Origin: CBDUQN01 sp965369375
Lineage (GTDB): Bacteria; Krumholzibacteriota; Krumholzibacteriia; Krumholzibacteriales; Krumholzibacteriaceae
Length of the DNA: 51,884 nucleotides
Assembly: GCA_965369375.1 (NCBI GenBank)
Contig: CBDUQN010000013.1
Span: 1-51,884 of the forward strand
Direction of reading: 5' to 3'
The notes beneath the pieces were generated by a model. That model saw nothing but the letters and a program-made list of their open reading frames with translations, was not told the DNA's origin and did no database searches. This document shows positions 16,535 through 24,609 of the stretch, piece by piece. Numbering within the stretch: the stretch's first letter is position 1; every line of letters begins with the position of its first letter. The translations under genes and the position numbers were made by a program.

Positions 16535-17893
16535 TTACACGTTGCGATCGAGCACGAAATAAGCCACCGCACCGGCGATGACATTGGAGACGGCGAGCGC
16601 GAAAAAGATGCCGGTCAGGCCGAACAGACACCCCCCCAGCAATGCGAGTGGAATCGAGAGCACTAACATGCGGATCATCATCAGGACCGCGGCATGCAAC
16701 GGTTTATTCAAGACGTTGAGCGCCATTATCGATATCGCGAGCAAGCCCCACATTCCATACCCGAGCGGAACGATCCGCAGGTATCGCACGATGCTCGCAA
16801 TCACCGCCGGATTATCGTTGAAGATCGCAGCGATCGGTCTCGCCGCGGCCGCAAGCGCGATGAACATCGCCGCGCCCCATCCAATGGAGAATATCCCGCT
16901 GTACCGTATTCCCGTTTTCACGCGGTCGAATCTCATAGCACCCCGGTTCTGGCCGATAAACGGGCCGACGGCGGTCGCTAGGGCGCGCACGACGGTGAGG
17001 GCGAAAAACTCGATACGCGTGCTCACGCCGAAAGCGGCGACCGCTTCGGCGCCGTAGACGGAAACAAGCCTCGTAATAACGGCGGTCGTGAGCGAAACGA
17101 TTATCATGGAACCCGCAGCCGGCAGGCCGACGAACAGGATCCGTTTCCAGGAATCGAAGACGATTCGGATCGAACATCGGGCGAATACCAGCATCTTGTC
17201 GCGATAGATCAGAACCCAGAGAGAAACGAGCAGCGTGGTCGCCCGGGCGATGACGGTCGCGGTGGCCGCGCCGGCGAGCTCGAGCCGCGGAAAGGGGCCG
17301 ATGCCGAAAATCAGGAGCGGATCCATCACCGCATTGACGGTCGCAGCCACGATCATGATCAACGCGGGAGTCCGCGTGTCCCCCGTCGCCCTGATGGCGT
17401 GATTGCCCACCATCGGGATGACAACGAAAATGACGCCGGGGTACCATATTTTCATGTATTGCTTGATAAGAGGCAGCACATCAGGTTGCGCGCCGAGCAA
17501 TCGGAAGAGGGGATCGATCGTCAAAAGGCCGAGAACGACAAACGCCGCCACAAAGATAAGCGCGAGCACGAGGCTGTCCGTCGTGAGACGTTTTACACTC
17601 TCCTCGTCACCCTCGCCGATCGTTCGTGAAACCACGGCGGCTGCGCCGACGCCGAGCCCCATGGCGATGCTCCCGATGACAAACACGACGGGGAAGGTGA
17701 AACCGAGCGCGGCGAGCTCTTTCGTTCCGAGACGGCCTATAAAAAACGCATCGACGAGATTGAACATGACGATCCCGATTATACCGAAGACCATCGGGAC
17801 GGTGAGCCTGACAAGCATGCTCCCGATCGATCCTTCAATCAGTGCGGCGCGTTTCGCCGGTGCTTTCCGGTTCCTTGTTTCGTGCGGTTTCAT
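16535..17893 (-). CDS. MATE-family multidrug/metabolite efflux transporter
   Basis: A 452-residue inner-membrane protein with 12 predicted helices in two repeats, exporting cationic compounds or metabolites with Na+ or H+ coupling. The N-terminal repeat has the MATE pattern VPMVFGIIGIVMFNLVDAFF followed by IGRLGTKELAALGF, and P-A-G-S-M near residue 255 starts the second half. The ATG at 17893 is chosen; a TTG at 17941 would extend it by 16 polar residues almost to the methyltransferase stop, which is possible if the two are coupled. A basic 20-residue N-terminus precedes helix 1. Substrate cannot be predicted. Confidence 0.88.
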   Translation of the reverse strand: MKPHETRNRKAPAKRAALIEGSIGSMLVRLTVPMVFGIIGIVMFNLVDAFFIGRLGTKELAALGFTFPVVFVIGSIAMGLGVGAAAVVSRTIGEGDEESVKRLTTDSLVLALIFVAAFVVLGLLTIDPLFRLLGAQPDVLPLIKQYMKIWYPGVIFVVIPMVGNHAIRATGDTRTPALIMIVAATVNAVMDPLLIFGIGPFPRLELAGAATATVIARATTLLVSLWVLIYRDKMLVFARCSIRIVFDSWKRILFVGLPAAGSMIIVSLTTAVITRLVSVYGAEAVAAFGVSTRIEFFALTVVRALATAVGPFIGQNRGAMRFDRVKTGIRYSGIFSIGWGAAMFIALAAAARPIAAIFNDNPAVIASIVRYLRIVPLGYGMWGLLAISIMALNVLNKPLHAAVLMMIRMLVLSIPLALLGGCLFGLTGIFFALAVSNVIAGAVAYFVLDRNV

Positions 17894-17942
17894 ATGCGGG
17901 CCCGTTATGCTCCCTCGAGTTCGATTGTCTCGTTCGATCAAT

Positions 17943-18623
17943 TTATGGCGCCGGTTTTACCAGTTCAATGTATACATTCCCCATCAACCGCTCACTGCCC
18001 AATTTCGATATCATGCGATCGTAGAGTCTCGTCATAACTCTCGCCGCCGAATATCTCACCAGATAATTCTGCGTAAACGCGTAATGCGATATCTCGCGTT
18101 TTACGAATCCGGCCGATTCTAATGTATTCATCAGTTCTTCTATGTTCCGGTATTGGTAGAGCGTCTCCCACGACTCCGCTCCCCTGACCTTCCGATGAAA
18201 CCAGAGGGGTGTGCGTCTCGCCAGAGCGAACTCGGGCGCGGCTGGATTCGGAATTGTCGATAGAAATACACCTTCGCTCTCGAGCACGCGGAAAACTTCC
18301 GATGCCGCGCTCTGGTGATCGGCGATATGTTCCAGGACATAGTTTGCAAACGCGGCCGCGTACCGTCCCGAATCGACGGGTGTCATTGCTTCCATCGAGC
18401 ATTGCCGGCACGTCCCGACAGACGGATGATCGACGAGGCAGTCTTCGATATCGACACGGTCGCACGTGAAAATACATCCGTTTTGCGAAAGCAACTCTTC
18501 GATGACGAGACGTTTCCCTGCGCCGATATTCAGGATGCGCGCCGGGATATCACTATTCTCGTTTGTCTTCCCAATGATCCGGGTCAATCTCTCGACGAGG
18601 CGCTTCTCTGCGGGGGTCTGCAC
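17943..18623 (-). CDS. Class I SAM-dependent methyltransferase
   Basis: A 226-residue methyltransferase of the Methyltransf_11 type. SAM-binding motif I is ARILNIGAGK (~28-37), an acidic CDRVDIED follows as motif II, and the core motif FANYVLEHI precedes EVFRVLESEGVFLSTIP. Beyond ~140 is a region common in methyltransferases near cell-surface polysaccharide genes (TPLWFHRKVRGAESWETLYQYRN). The start is a GTG at 18623, with GGAAAGG upstream. It is followed after 49 bases by the MATE gene, so both may share a transcript. Substrate unknown. Confidence 0.75.
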   Translation of the reverse strand: MQTPAEKRLVERLTRIIGKTNENSDIPARILNIGAGKRLVIEELLSQNGCIFTCDRVDIEDCLVDHPSVGTCRQCSMEAMTPVDSGRYAAAFANYVLEHIADHQSAASEVFRVLESEGVFLSTIPNPAAPEFALARRTPLWFHRKVRGAESWETLYQYRNIEELMNTLESAGFVKREISHYAFTQNYLVRYSAARVMTRLYDRMISKLGSERLMGNVYIELVKPAP

Positions 18624-18683
18624 AATAGCACGTACCTTTCCTTCTCGCGTTCACGGTATCAGAACATCAGGCCATGCACAAGA

Positions 18684-18709
18684 AAAGCCCCCTCATGAGA
18701 GGGGGCTTT
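18684..18709 (-). terminator. Intrinsic terminator of gdhA
   Basis: Stem AAAGCCCCCTC/GAGGGGGCTTT with an ATGA loop. On the minus strand it ends in TTTT, ~70 bases past the gdhA stop. The same GC-rich AGCCCCCT stem recurs in the terminators at 23715 and 24555. Confidence 0.8.
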
Positions 18710-18777
18710 AAACATTACAACCTGTCTATGAGCCCTGCGCGCGGCATATCAAGTGACAGCCATCCGTCATCAGGGGA

Positions 18778-20115
18778 TTATACAATACCCTGCGCGAGCA
18801 TGGCGTCGGCGATCTTGACAAAGCCTGCGATGTTCGCACCCATCACGTAGTCGATGTAATCGCCTCTCTTGCCGTACTCGACACACTGCCCGTGGATCGC
18901 CGTCATGATGCCCTTGAGCCGCTCGTCCACTTCTTCGCGCGTCCAGCTGAGACGAAGGCTGTTCTGCGACATCTCGAGACCGCTGACCGCGACGCCCCCG
19001 GCGTTGGCGGCCTTCCCGAGGCCGTAGAGGATCTTGGCATCCTGGTAGACTTCGATCGCATCGGGCGTGCTCGGCATGTTGGCGCCCTCGCTGACGACCG
19101 TGCAGCCGTTATTGATGAGCGCCTTCGCATCATTCGCGTCGACCTCGTTCTGTGTCGCGCTCGGAAGTGCGATGTCGCACTTGATATTCCACGGCCGCTT
19201 GCCTTCGAAGTACTCGACCTTGAATTTGTCCGCATACTCCTTGATGCGTCCGCGCTTGACGTTTTTGAGCTCCATTACGTAGGCGAGTTTCTCTTCGTCG
19301 ATTCCGTCGGGATCGTATATCGCTCCGCCCGAATCCGACAGGCTGACGACCTTGGCGCCGAGATGAATACACTTTTCGGTCGCGTACTGGGCGACGTTAC
19401 CCGAGCCGGAGACGGCGCAGATCTTGCCCTCCATCGATTCACTTTGCGTCTCGAGCATCGCCTGTGCGAAATAAACCTGGCCGTACCCGGTAGCTTCCGG
19501 ACGGATGAGGCTGCCGCCCCACGTCATGCCCTTGCCGGTCAGCACGCCGGTGAATTCGTTGCGCAGCTTCTTGTACTGACCGAAGAGGTAACCGATCTCG
19601 CGGCCGCCGACACCGATGTCACCGGCGGGAATGTCGGTGTTGTGCCCGATGTGACGGAAGAGCTCGCTCATGAACGCCTGGCAGAAACGCATGACTTCGG
19701 CGTCCGACTTTCCCTTCGGATCGAAGTCGGATCCACCCTTGCCGCCGCCCATCGGCAGCGTCGTCAGTGCGTTCTTGAAAACCTGCTCGAACGCGAGGAA
19801 CTTCAATATGCCGAGGTTAACCGTTGGATGAAAACGCAGCCCACCCTTGTAGGGACCGATCGCGCTGTTCATCTCGATGCGGAAACCGCGGTTGACCTGG
19901 ACCTCGCCCTTGTCGTTGGCCCAGGGAACACGAAACATGATCACGCGTTCCGGCTCCGCGATCCTCTCGAGAATCTTCGCTTCCTTGTACTTGGGATTCT
20001 TCTCGATGAAGGGGATAACTGAATCGGCTACTTCCTGAACCGCCTGATGAAACTCGGGCTCGTTCGGATCCCGTGCCGTGACCTTCGCCATGAAGGCATC
20101 GACAACTTTCGACAT
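18778..20115 (-). CDS. gdhA: Glutamate dehydrogenase, NADP-type
   Basis: A 445-residue hexameric-type GDH that converts 2-oxoglutarate, ammonium and NAD(P)H to glutamate. Length and sequence match the bacterial biosynthetic enzyme of the E. coli GdhA type. The glutamate-site Lys is in PMGGGKGGSDFDPKG, and the Rossmann nucleotide site is VSGSGNVAQYA. The start at 20115 is fixed by AAGGAGG six bases upstream, although the frame stays open further up. The gene lies behind a ~100-base structured leader and is divergent from ald. NADP preference is inferred from the subgroup, not measured. Confidence 0.96.
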   Translation of the reverse strand: MSKVVDAFMAKVTARDPNEPEFHQAVQEVADSVIPFIEKNPKYKEAKILERIAEPERVIMFRVPWANDKGEVQVNRGFRIEMNSAIGPYKGGLRFHPTVNLGILKFLAFEQVFKNALTTLPMGGGKGGSDFDPKGKSDAEVMRFCQAFMSELFRHIGHNTDIPAGDIGVGGREIGYLFGQYKKLRNEFTGVLTGKGMTWGGSLIRPEATGYGQVYFAQAMLETQSESMEGKICAVSGSGNVAQYATEKCIHLGAKVVSLSDSGGAIYDPDGIDEEKLAYVMELKNVKRGRIKEYADKFKVEYFEGKRPWNIKCDIALPSATQNEVDANDAKALINNGCTVVSEGANMPSTPDAIEVYQDAKILYGLGKAANAGGVAVSGLEMSQNSLRLSWTREEVDERLKGIMTAIHGQCVEYGKRGDYIDYVMGANIAGFVKIADAMLAQGIV

Positions 20116-20146
20116 CTTCGCCTCCTTTTTGAGACTGTCTGCAGAT

Positions 20147-20166
20147 AAAAAACGCCCTCCCGGGCG
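20147..20166 (-). terminator. Intrinsic terminator inside the gdhA leader (candidate attenuator)
   Basis: On the minus strand CGCCC-GGGA-GGGCG is followed by TTTTTT. It lies between the gdhA promoter (20224-20251) and the gdhA Shine-Dalgarno (~20122), so full termination would prevent gdhA expression. That makes it a candidate attenuator. Confidence 0.65.
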
Positions 20167-20188
20167 ACCCATTGAAAAACTTACAGTT

Positions 20189-20218
20189 ATGGCGATCAAC
20201 GAGGCCGTTGAAAGCCAT
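20189..20218 (-). promoter_or_regulatory. Two-tier hairpin at the 5' end of the gdhA leader
   Basis: On the transcribed strand ATGGC pairs with GCCAT and, inside a 3x3 internal loop, CAACG pairs with CGTTG around a GCCT tetraloop. It starts within a few bases of the predicted transcription start and precedes the leader terminator by ~20 bases. It could be part of a sensing or antitermination structure. It does not match a riboswitch class that I recognise. Confidence 0.45.
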
Positions 20219-20223
20219 ACTTC

Positions 20224-20251
20224 ATTATAATTAACAGACAACGGCTGTCAA
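20224..20251 (-). promoter_or_regulatory. Strong sigma-70-like promoter for gdhA
   Basis: Perfect TTGACA and TATAAT with a 16-base spacer on the minus strand. The predicted transcript begins near 20217, ~100 bases upstream of the gdhA ATG. Confidence 0.75.
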
Positions 20252-20355
20252 GCCAATTTTTTTGAATTTCTCAATTTTTCAAATAAAATTGATGCGACTG
20301 TTTCAGTATAGTTGCTCTTTTCAGGGGACAGACAGCCGGAGAAGAGAAAAAAATG

Positions 20356-20383
20356 TTGAAAACAGCGAATTTAAGATTATAAT
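20356..20383 (+). promoter_or_regulatory. Candidate promoter for ald
   Basis: TTGAAA and a perfect TATAAT with a 16-base spacer, ~65 bases before the ald ATG at 20449. The surrounding 20252-20448 stretch is AT-rich and holds no gene. Confidence 0.65.
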
Positions 20384-20448
20384 AGAGAGTAATTATTTAG
20401 AGTTATTGGAATTTCTCCGCTATTCAACACGTAACCCGAGGTGATTTC

Positions 20449-21561
20449 ATGATTATCGGATGCCCCAAGGAGATCAAAAAGGACGAGTATCGTGTTGCGC
20501 TTCTTCCGGTTGGCGCGGAAACACTCATGCGAAACGGTCACAAGGTCCTCGTCGAAAAGGGGGCGGGTTTGGGCAGCGGCATAGCCGATTCCGAGTATCG
20601 GGCCGCGGGCACAATAATCGTCCCGACGGCGAAAGATCTCTTCCGACGCGCCGAGATGATCATCAAGGTCAAGGAGCCGATGCCGCCGGAGATCAGGATG
20701 ATCAACAAGAATCACGTCGTTTTCACCTACTTTCATTTCGCCGCGAGCCGCCGGCTCACCGAGGGAATGCTTCGCACAGGCGCGGTCTGCATCGCCTACG
20801 AAACGATGGAAGAGGAAGACGGAACCTTGCCGCTGCTTACACCGATGAGCGAGGTGGCCGGTCGGATGGCCGTGCAGGAGGGCGCCAAGTATCTGGAGCG
20901 GCCGATGGGGGGACGCGGAATCCTGCTCGGCGGTGTGCCCGGCGTCGAGCCCGCGCACGTTGTTATCCTCGGCGGCGGAGTCGTCGGAACGCACTCGGCC
21001 AAGATGGCCGCCGGTCTCGGCGCAAAGGTAACGATCCTCGACATCGATCTCGAGCGCCTGCGTTACCTGAGCGATATACTTCCCCCCAACGTAACGCTCC
21101 TCATGTCGAATCCGGAAAACGTGCGCAAGATGGTTGCGGATGCCGATCTTCTCATCGGCGCTGTTCTGATCAAGGGCGCCAAGGCCCCGCGTCTCGTCAC
21201 GCGAGGAATGTTGAAAACAATGCACAACGGCGCCGTCATCGTCGATGTCGCCGTCGATCAGGGTGGCTGCATCGAGACGATCAAGCCGACGACACACACA
21301 AATCCTACTTATATCATAAACGGTGTCGTTCACTACGGCGTCGCGAACATGCCGGGGGCGGTATCGCGCACATCGACGTACGCTCTCACCAACGCCACCT
21401 TCCCCTACACTCTCAACATCGCGAACATGGGCTGGGAGAAAGCGGCCGCCGACGACGGGGCGGTCTGGACGGGCGTCAACGTGCTGCGCGGCTGCGTGAC
21501 CGACGCGGCGGTCGCCAAGGCCTTCAGGATGAAGTACACGCCACTCGAAGACGTGCTCTAG
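20449..21561 (+). CDS. ald: Alanine dehydrogenase
   Basis: A 370-residue NAD-dependent alanine dehydrogenase (pyruvate + NH4+ to L-alanine). It has the usual length and the family N-terminus (IIGCPKEIKKDEYRVALLP). The second domain has the Rossmann motif ILGGGVVGTHSAKMAAGLG, and the C-terminal half includes HYGVANMPGAVSRTST. GAGGTG precedes the ATG. It is divergent from gdhA and convergent with pdxJ, whose stop lies 14 bases away. Together with GdhA it forms a small amination/deamination module. Confidence 0.96.
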   Translation: MIIGCPKEIKKDEYRVALLPVGAETLMRNGHKVLVEKGAGLGSGIADSEYRAAGTIIVPTAKDLFRRAEMIIKVKEPMPPEIRMINKNHVVFTYFHFAASRRLTEGMLRTGAVCIAYETMEEEDGTLPLLTPMSEVAGRMAVQEGAKYLERPMGGRGILLGGVPGVEPAHVVILGGGVVGTHSAKMAAGLGAKVTILDIDLERLRYLSDILPPNVTLLMSNPENVRKMVADADLLIGAVLIKGAKAPRLVTRGMLKTMHNGAVIVDVAVDQGGCIETIKPTTHTNPTYIINGVVHYGVANMPGAVSRTSTYALTNATFPYTLNIANMGWEKAAADDGAVWTGVNVLRGCVTDAAVAKAFRMKYTPLEDVL

Positions 21562-21575
21562 CGTGAAGCGCAAGC

Positions 21576-22295
21576 CTACCGGCGCATCAACGCCACCATC
21601 TCTTGAACGGCCTGCTCGATGCCGACGAAAACCGCCCGCGAGATGATGCTATGGCCGATGTTGAGCTCTTCTATCTCCGAAATCTGAACGATTACGTGGA
21701 TGTTGTGATAGGTGAGTCCGTGACCGGCATGCACATGCAGGTTATACTTCCTTGCTGCGGTCGCCGCGTCACGAATCGCCCGCAATCTGTTTTCAACATC
21801 TCCATGTTTCGCGTCTGCGTATTGCCCGGTATGTATCTCGACCGCATCGAATCCGAGCCGAGCCGCCGCCTTTATCTGTGACAGATCTGCGTTCACAAAG
21901 GCGCTTACCAGTATGCCGCCCCCCTGCACCGCTTTGACGACCGGCGCCAGCTTGCCCCCCAGCCTTACGCAGTCAAGCCCCCCCTCGGTCGTCACCTCCT
22001 CGCGCTTCTCGGGCACGAGACAAACCGCGTCCGGATGCAGCGCCAGAGCGATATCCTGCATCTCCGGTGTAGCGGCCATTTCGAGGTTGACCGCCGTCTG
22101 GGCCATCTCACTGATGAGCCGGGCATCCCTGTTCTGTATGTGCCTTCTGTCCTCACGCAGGTGAAACGTAATCTGATCCGCGCCCCCCTGCTCGGCAAGC
22201 ATTGCAGCTGTTACAGGATCCGGCTCGGTGGTTTTTCGCGCCTCTCGCAGCGTTGCGACATGGTCCACGTTGACCCCAAGCCTGATTCGATTCAC
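21576..22295 (-). CDS. pdxJ: Pyridoxine 5'-phosphate synthase
   Basis: A 239-residue PdxJ, which condenses 1-deoxyxylulose 5-phosphate with 3-amino-2-oxopropyl phosphate to form PNP. It has the family N-terminus LGVNVDHVATLREARKT, the DQITFHLREDRRHIQ active-site loop, and the EIHTGQYADA and HAGHGLTYHN motifs near the C-terminus. The GTG start has a strong GGAGGT upstream and overlaps the end of the deacetylase gene by 4 bases, so they are co-transcribed. pdxA, which makes the other substrate, lies 15 kb away (36960-37982). Confidence 0.96.
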   Translation of the reverse strand: MNRIRLGVNVDHVATLREARKTTEPDPVTAAMLAEQGGADQITFHLREDRRHIQNRDARLISEMAQTAVNLEMAATPEMQDIALALHPDAVCLVPEKREEVTTEGGLDCVRLGGKLAPVVKAVQGGGILVSAFVNADLSQIKAAARLGFDAVEIHTGQYADAKHGDVENRLRAIRDAATAARKYNLHVHAGHGLTYHNIHVIVQISEIEELNIGHSIISRAVFVGIEQAVQEMVALMRR

Positions 22296-23509
22296 GGCCT
22301 ACCTCCTTCATTCATCGCAAGGGTAACTCGATCGATCATTTCAGATACTCTTATAAACCTTACTCCCTCTTCGCGGGCCTTTTCCACGAGCCACCGGAGA
22401 TCGTCCAGTGATTCCTGCCTCACGTGAAGGATACCGATCACCCTGCCTCTGCGTGCGGCCATCGACAGGAGCTTTAGCATATTCTCCCGCGTTCCCTCTT
22501 TTACATTATCTATAAATATATCGTTACCGAGGCTCTTCACTCCGACCTTCTCGGCGGCTTCCCCGACCACCGACTTCGATGTTGTCATGCTGTCGATAAA
22601 GAAGAGCTCCTTGCGCCGGCATACTTCGAGCACCGCCTCCATCACACGCAGGTCGGCGGTTGCCCGTGATCCCATGTGGTTGTTCATCCCCCTGACCTCC
22701 GGCGTCGTCTTGAGCGCTTTCTCCACGACTTTCCTGATCTCTGCGCTGCTCATGGCGACACGGACGAGAGGAATCTCACCATAATCTTCCGATCCTTTTT
22801 CCGGCTCCATCGGAAGATGGCAGAGGACATCCTTGCCGGCCGCTGCGGCCGCTTTGCAAATTGCGCCGGAATACTTGAGTCCCGGAATAACGGATATCGT
22901 CAGCGGTATCTCGAGCGCTATGAAATTTCTTACGAGGGCGTTGTGGAAGTAACCGAAATCATCTACGATCAATGCTACTTCCGGTGTGCCCGCCGCTGGC
23001 GCGCCGGATGTTTTTCTCTTTCGGCTTTTCTCTATGACGCAGCGGTGCGTCGTCAGCCTCCTCGTCCCGATCTCCATGGCTATGCTGCGGCCGTTATTTC
23101 TCTCATGGCACGATCGCACCCTGGCGCCGATCCCTTCCACATACTCGCTGATCAATGCGTTGACCTTGATAAGCGAAGCTTCGCCGCCGGTTTCCGCGCT
23201 AATCGTGACAAGCGGCTTCGACGAACCGTCACCTGCTTCTTTTTCGACGGCGATTCGATCCCTGTCGATTCCCGCCGTTGCGAGGGCGGCGGCGATACGC
23301 TCGCCGATATCACCCTGCACGCGGCCGTACTTGCTCCCGAATCCGGCATCGAGCAGCAGTACGTTGCCCGCATCGGTTTCGAGGTAACGGATGAGAGCGA
23401 ACACGGCTATAAACAGAAAGGCGAGCAGTGCGACGAGCGGGACCAGCGTTGTCTGTTTCTTCTTTTTTCCTCGAGCCACGTTCCTGCGCCTCCGGTCGGT
23501 TCTATCCAT
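22292..23509 (-). CDS. Divergent polysaccharide deacetylase family protein (YibQ-like)
   Basis: A 405-residue protein with one N-terminal membrane segment (~28-50) and a C-terminal domain of the divergent polysaccharide deacetylase family (Polysacc_deac_2/DUF610). Visible family motifs are ALIVDDFGY, CHLPMEP and MNNHMGSRAT. Such proteins are periplasmic and often encoded near EnvC/CtpA-type peptidoglycan genes; their substrate is not established. I chose ATG 23509 over a GTG at 23569 because the promoter at 23572-23601 predicts a transcript start inside the longer version. No strong Shine-Dalgarno is seen. It overlaps pdxJ as GTGA. Confidence 0.8.
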   Translation of the reverse strand: MDRTDRRRRNVARGKKKKQTTLVPLVALLAFLFIAVFALIRYLETDAGNVLLLDAGFGSKYGRVQGDIGERIAAALATAGIDRDRIAVEKEAGDGSSKPLVTISAETGGEASLIKVNALISEYVEGIGARVRSCHERNNGRSIAMEIGTRRLTTHRCVIEKSRKRKTSGAPAAGTPEVALIVDDFGYFHNALVRNFIALEIPLTISVIPGLKYSGAICKAAAAAGKDVLCHLPMEPEKGSEDYGEIPLVRVAMSSAEIRKVVEKALKTTPEVRGMNNHMGSRATADLRVMEAVLEVCRRKELFFIDSMTTSKSVVGEAAEKVGVKSLGNDIFIDNVKEGTRENMLKLLSMAARRGRVIGILHVRQESLDDLRWLVEKAREEGVRFIRVSEMIDRVTLAMNEGGRP

Positions 23510-23571
23510 AACAAAAGATGATCGTGCGAGCGACCGCCGTCGCTCGGGTCCCGAATCTATAGGGCACACAA

Positions 23572-23601
23572 ACTATAGATTCCTCAATGGCCCCGTGTCA
23601 A
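23572..23601 (-). promoter_or_regulatory. Candidate promoter for deacetylase-pdxJ
   Basis: Perfect TTGACA and TATAGT with an 18-base spacer on the minus strand. The predicted start, near 23565, excludes the more distal GTG start of the deacetylase gene. Confidence 0.6.
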
Positions 23602-23652
23602 GGAGTCCGGCGGATCAGGCGAGTGCCATTGGCAGTGAAACGAATGGACGAA

Positions 23653-23675
23653 AGCCTCCTCGAAGCGAGGAGGCT
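23653..23675. terminator. 10-bp hairpin, possible second terminator
   Basis: AGCCTCCTCG and CGAGGAGGCT around an AAG loop. It lies downstream of the terminator at 23715-23743 and upstream of the deacetylase promoter. Only TTT follows on the minus strand, so terminator function is uncertain. Confidence 0.4.
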
Positions 23676-23714
23676 CATTTGCCGGCTCGATATATATGAG
23701 CAAGGGAGGGCCTC

Positions 23715-23743
23715 AAAAAAAAGCCCCCTCGAAAAAGGGGGCT
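23715..23743 (-). terminator. Intrinsic terminator of lipoprotein A
   Basis: AGCCCCCT/AGGGGGCT stem with an 8-T tract on the minus strand, 29 bases past the stop of lipoprotein A. It is nearly identical to 24555-24581 because gene and terminator were duplicated together. Confidence 0.85.
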
Positions 23744-24225
23744 CTATTATTCCGTTGTTTCCTTTCACTCGTTACTTTTTAATATCGTAGATACTCATAA
23801 TGCTGTATTTCTGCGTTACGGGGTCCTTGGCGATATTGACGATGATGATGTCATCACCGATGTATGTCATCTCGCCGATCCCGACGGTGATGCGGTAACC
23901 CCGTTCCGTTTGCCAGAATTCGCCATCTTCGCAATCCCTTTCCCCGATCTTCGAGACCGGATACCAATTGCCGGGATCGATGACGAGAGCGAGCTTGTCG
24001 ATTATCGGTGCGTACTGCCCGTTTGCGGCGAGAAACATGTTCCTCGTCATGTTGATATCCTTTTGCCGCAAGAAATAATTATCTTCGCTGGGCTCATAAT
24101 CGCCCGCCTGCAGGTACCAGATATAATCCTGGTGGAGAAGCTCCGAGTAATGCTCGATATCCCTGTGAGTGTATGAGAGCACGAGGTTCCCGATCGTATG
24201 CTCCTTCTCTGTCAGATCGCCGTAC
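23715..24225 (-). repeat. Direct repeat unit 1 (lipoprotein A domain and terminator)
   Basis: This ~510-base unit is repeated at 24553-25063, an offset of 838 bases. It covers the mature domain and terminator but not the signal peptide, promoter or leader. The 3' ~150 bases are nearly identical. The exact upstream boundary is estimated by eye. Confidence 0.75.
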
Positions 24226-24344
24226 TTGCTTTCCGCAGGAGGGGGCAGCGGCGCCTCCTTTGGATCGTTTATACAACCGAACGAAAAGAGCAGAGCCGAC
24301 ATGAGAAGCAAAGCGACGCTCGAGCGTATCGTATTTCTATTCAC
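23772..24344 (-). CDS. Lipoprotein A of a tandem duplicated pair, unknown function
   Basis: A 190-residue predicted lipoprotein. The GTG at 24344 is chosen because GGGAGGA lies just upstream and the signal peptide begins there, ending in the lipobox-like FSFGC. The mature part has a Pro-rich spacer and then a ~150-residue domain with LVLSYTHRDIEHYSELL and DYEPSEDNYFLRQ. The size and layout resemble NTF2/SnoaL-like folds, but this is only a guess. It is a paralogue of the gene at 24610-25188: the last ~45 residues are identical, while the N-termini differ. It has its own promoter and terminator. Anchoring in the outer or inner membrane is inferred. Confidence 0.8.
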   Translation of the reverse strand: MNRNTIRSSVALLLMSALLFSFGCINDPKEAPLPPPAESKYGDLTEKEHTIGNLVLSYTHRDIEHYSELLHQDYIWYLQAGDYEPSEDNYFLRQKDINMTRNMFLAANGQYAPIIDKLALVIDPGNWYPVSKIGERDCEDGEFWQTERGYRITVGIGEMTYIGDDIIIVNIAKDPVTQKYSIMSIYDIKK

Positions 24345-24513
24345 GGTAATCCTCCCTCGAACAATCACGAAAAGCCGGGTGGCGCTCAAAGGATACGAGC
24401 TTCGATATGAAATGCCAAGATGAAGTTGCAACAATCTGCTCAATTGCCGAATCGCTGCGCAACAATGGTGCCAGCAGAGCCCGTCTCCGCGCCGACCGAT
24501 GCGCTACGCTTAT

Positions 24514-24542
24514 ATAATAACAATAAATCTAGTTCGTTTCAA
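24514..24542 (-). promoter_or_regulatory. Candidate promoter for lipoprotein A
   Basis: TTGAAA and TATTAT with 17-base spacing on the minus strand, giving a ~160-base leader. The boxes and spacing equal those before lipoprotein B (25209-25237), although surrounding bases differ. Confidence 0.55.
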
Positions 24543-24554
24543 CTCGGGCACCAT

Positions 24555-24581
24555 AAAAAAGCCCCCTCGAAAAAGGGGGCT
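24555..24581 (-). terminator. Intrinsic terminator of lipoprotein B
   Basis: AGCCCCCT/AGGGGGCT stem ending in a 6-T tract on the minus strand, 28 bases past the lipoprotein B stop. It is the duplicate of 23715-23743. Confidence 0.85.
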
Positions 24582-24609
24582 CTATTATTCCGTTATTTCC
24601 TTTCACTCG

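Noticed and set aside
18892..20022. Open frame of 376 codons on the plus strand
   Set aside because: Antisense to gdhA, whose product is unmistakable; composition is that of a shadow frame.
20189..20218. Leader peptide starting at the ATG at 20218 in the gdhA leader
   Set aside because: There is no ribosome-binding site between the predicted transcript start and this ATG, and the frame runs past the gdhA start without a stop in the leader.
20460..21566. Second open frame of 368 codons on the plus strand inside ald
   Set aside because: It is the other frame of the alanine dehydrogenase gene, very Arg/Gly-rich and without motifs.
23510..23569. Longer deacetylase start at GTG 23569
   Set aside because: The promoter's -10 box is at 23572-23577, so the transcript would start inside the proposed codons.
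23653..23743. Closely spaced palindromes as a possible CRISPR or repeat array
   Set aside because: They are two different hairpins with terminator features; there is no repeated spacer pattern.
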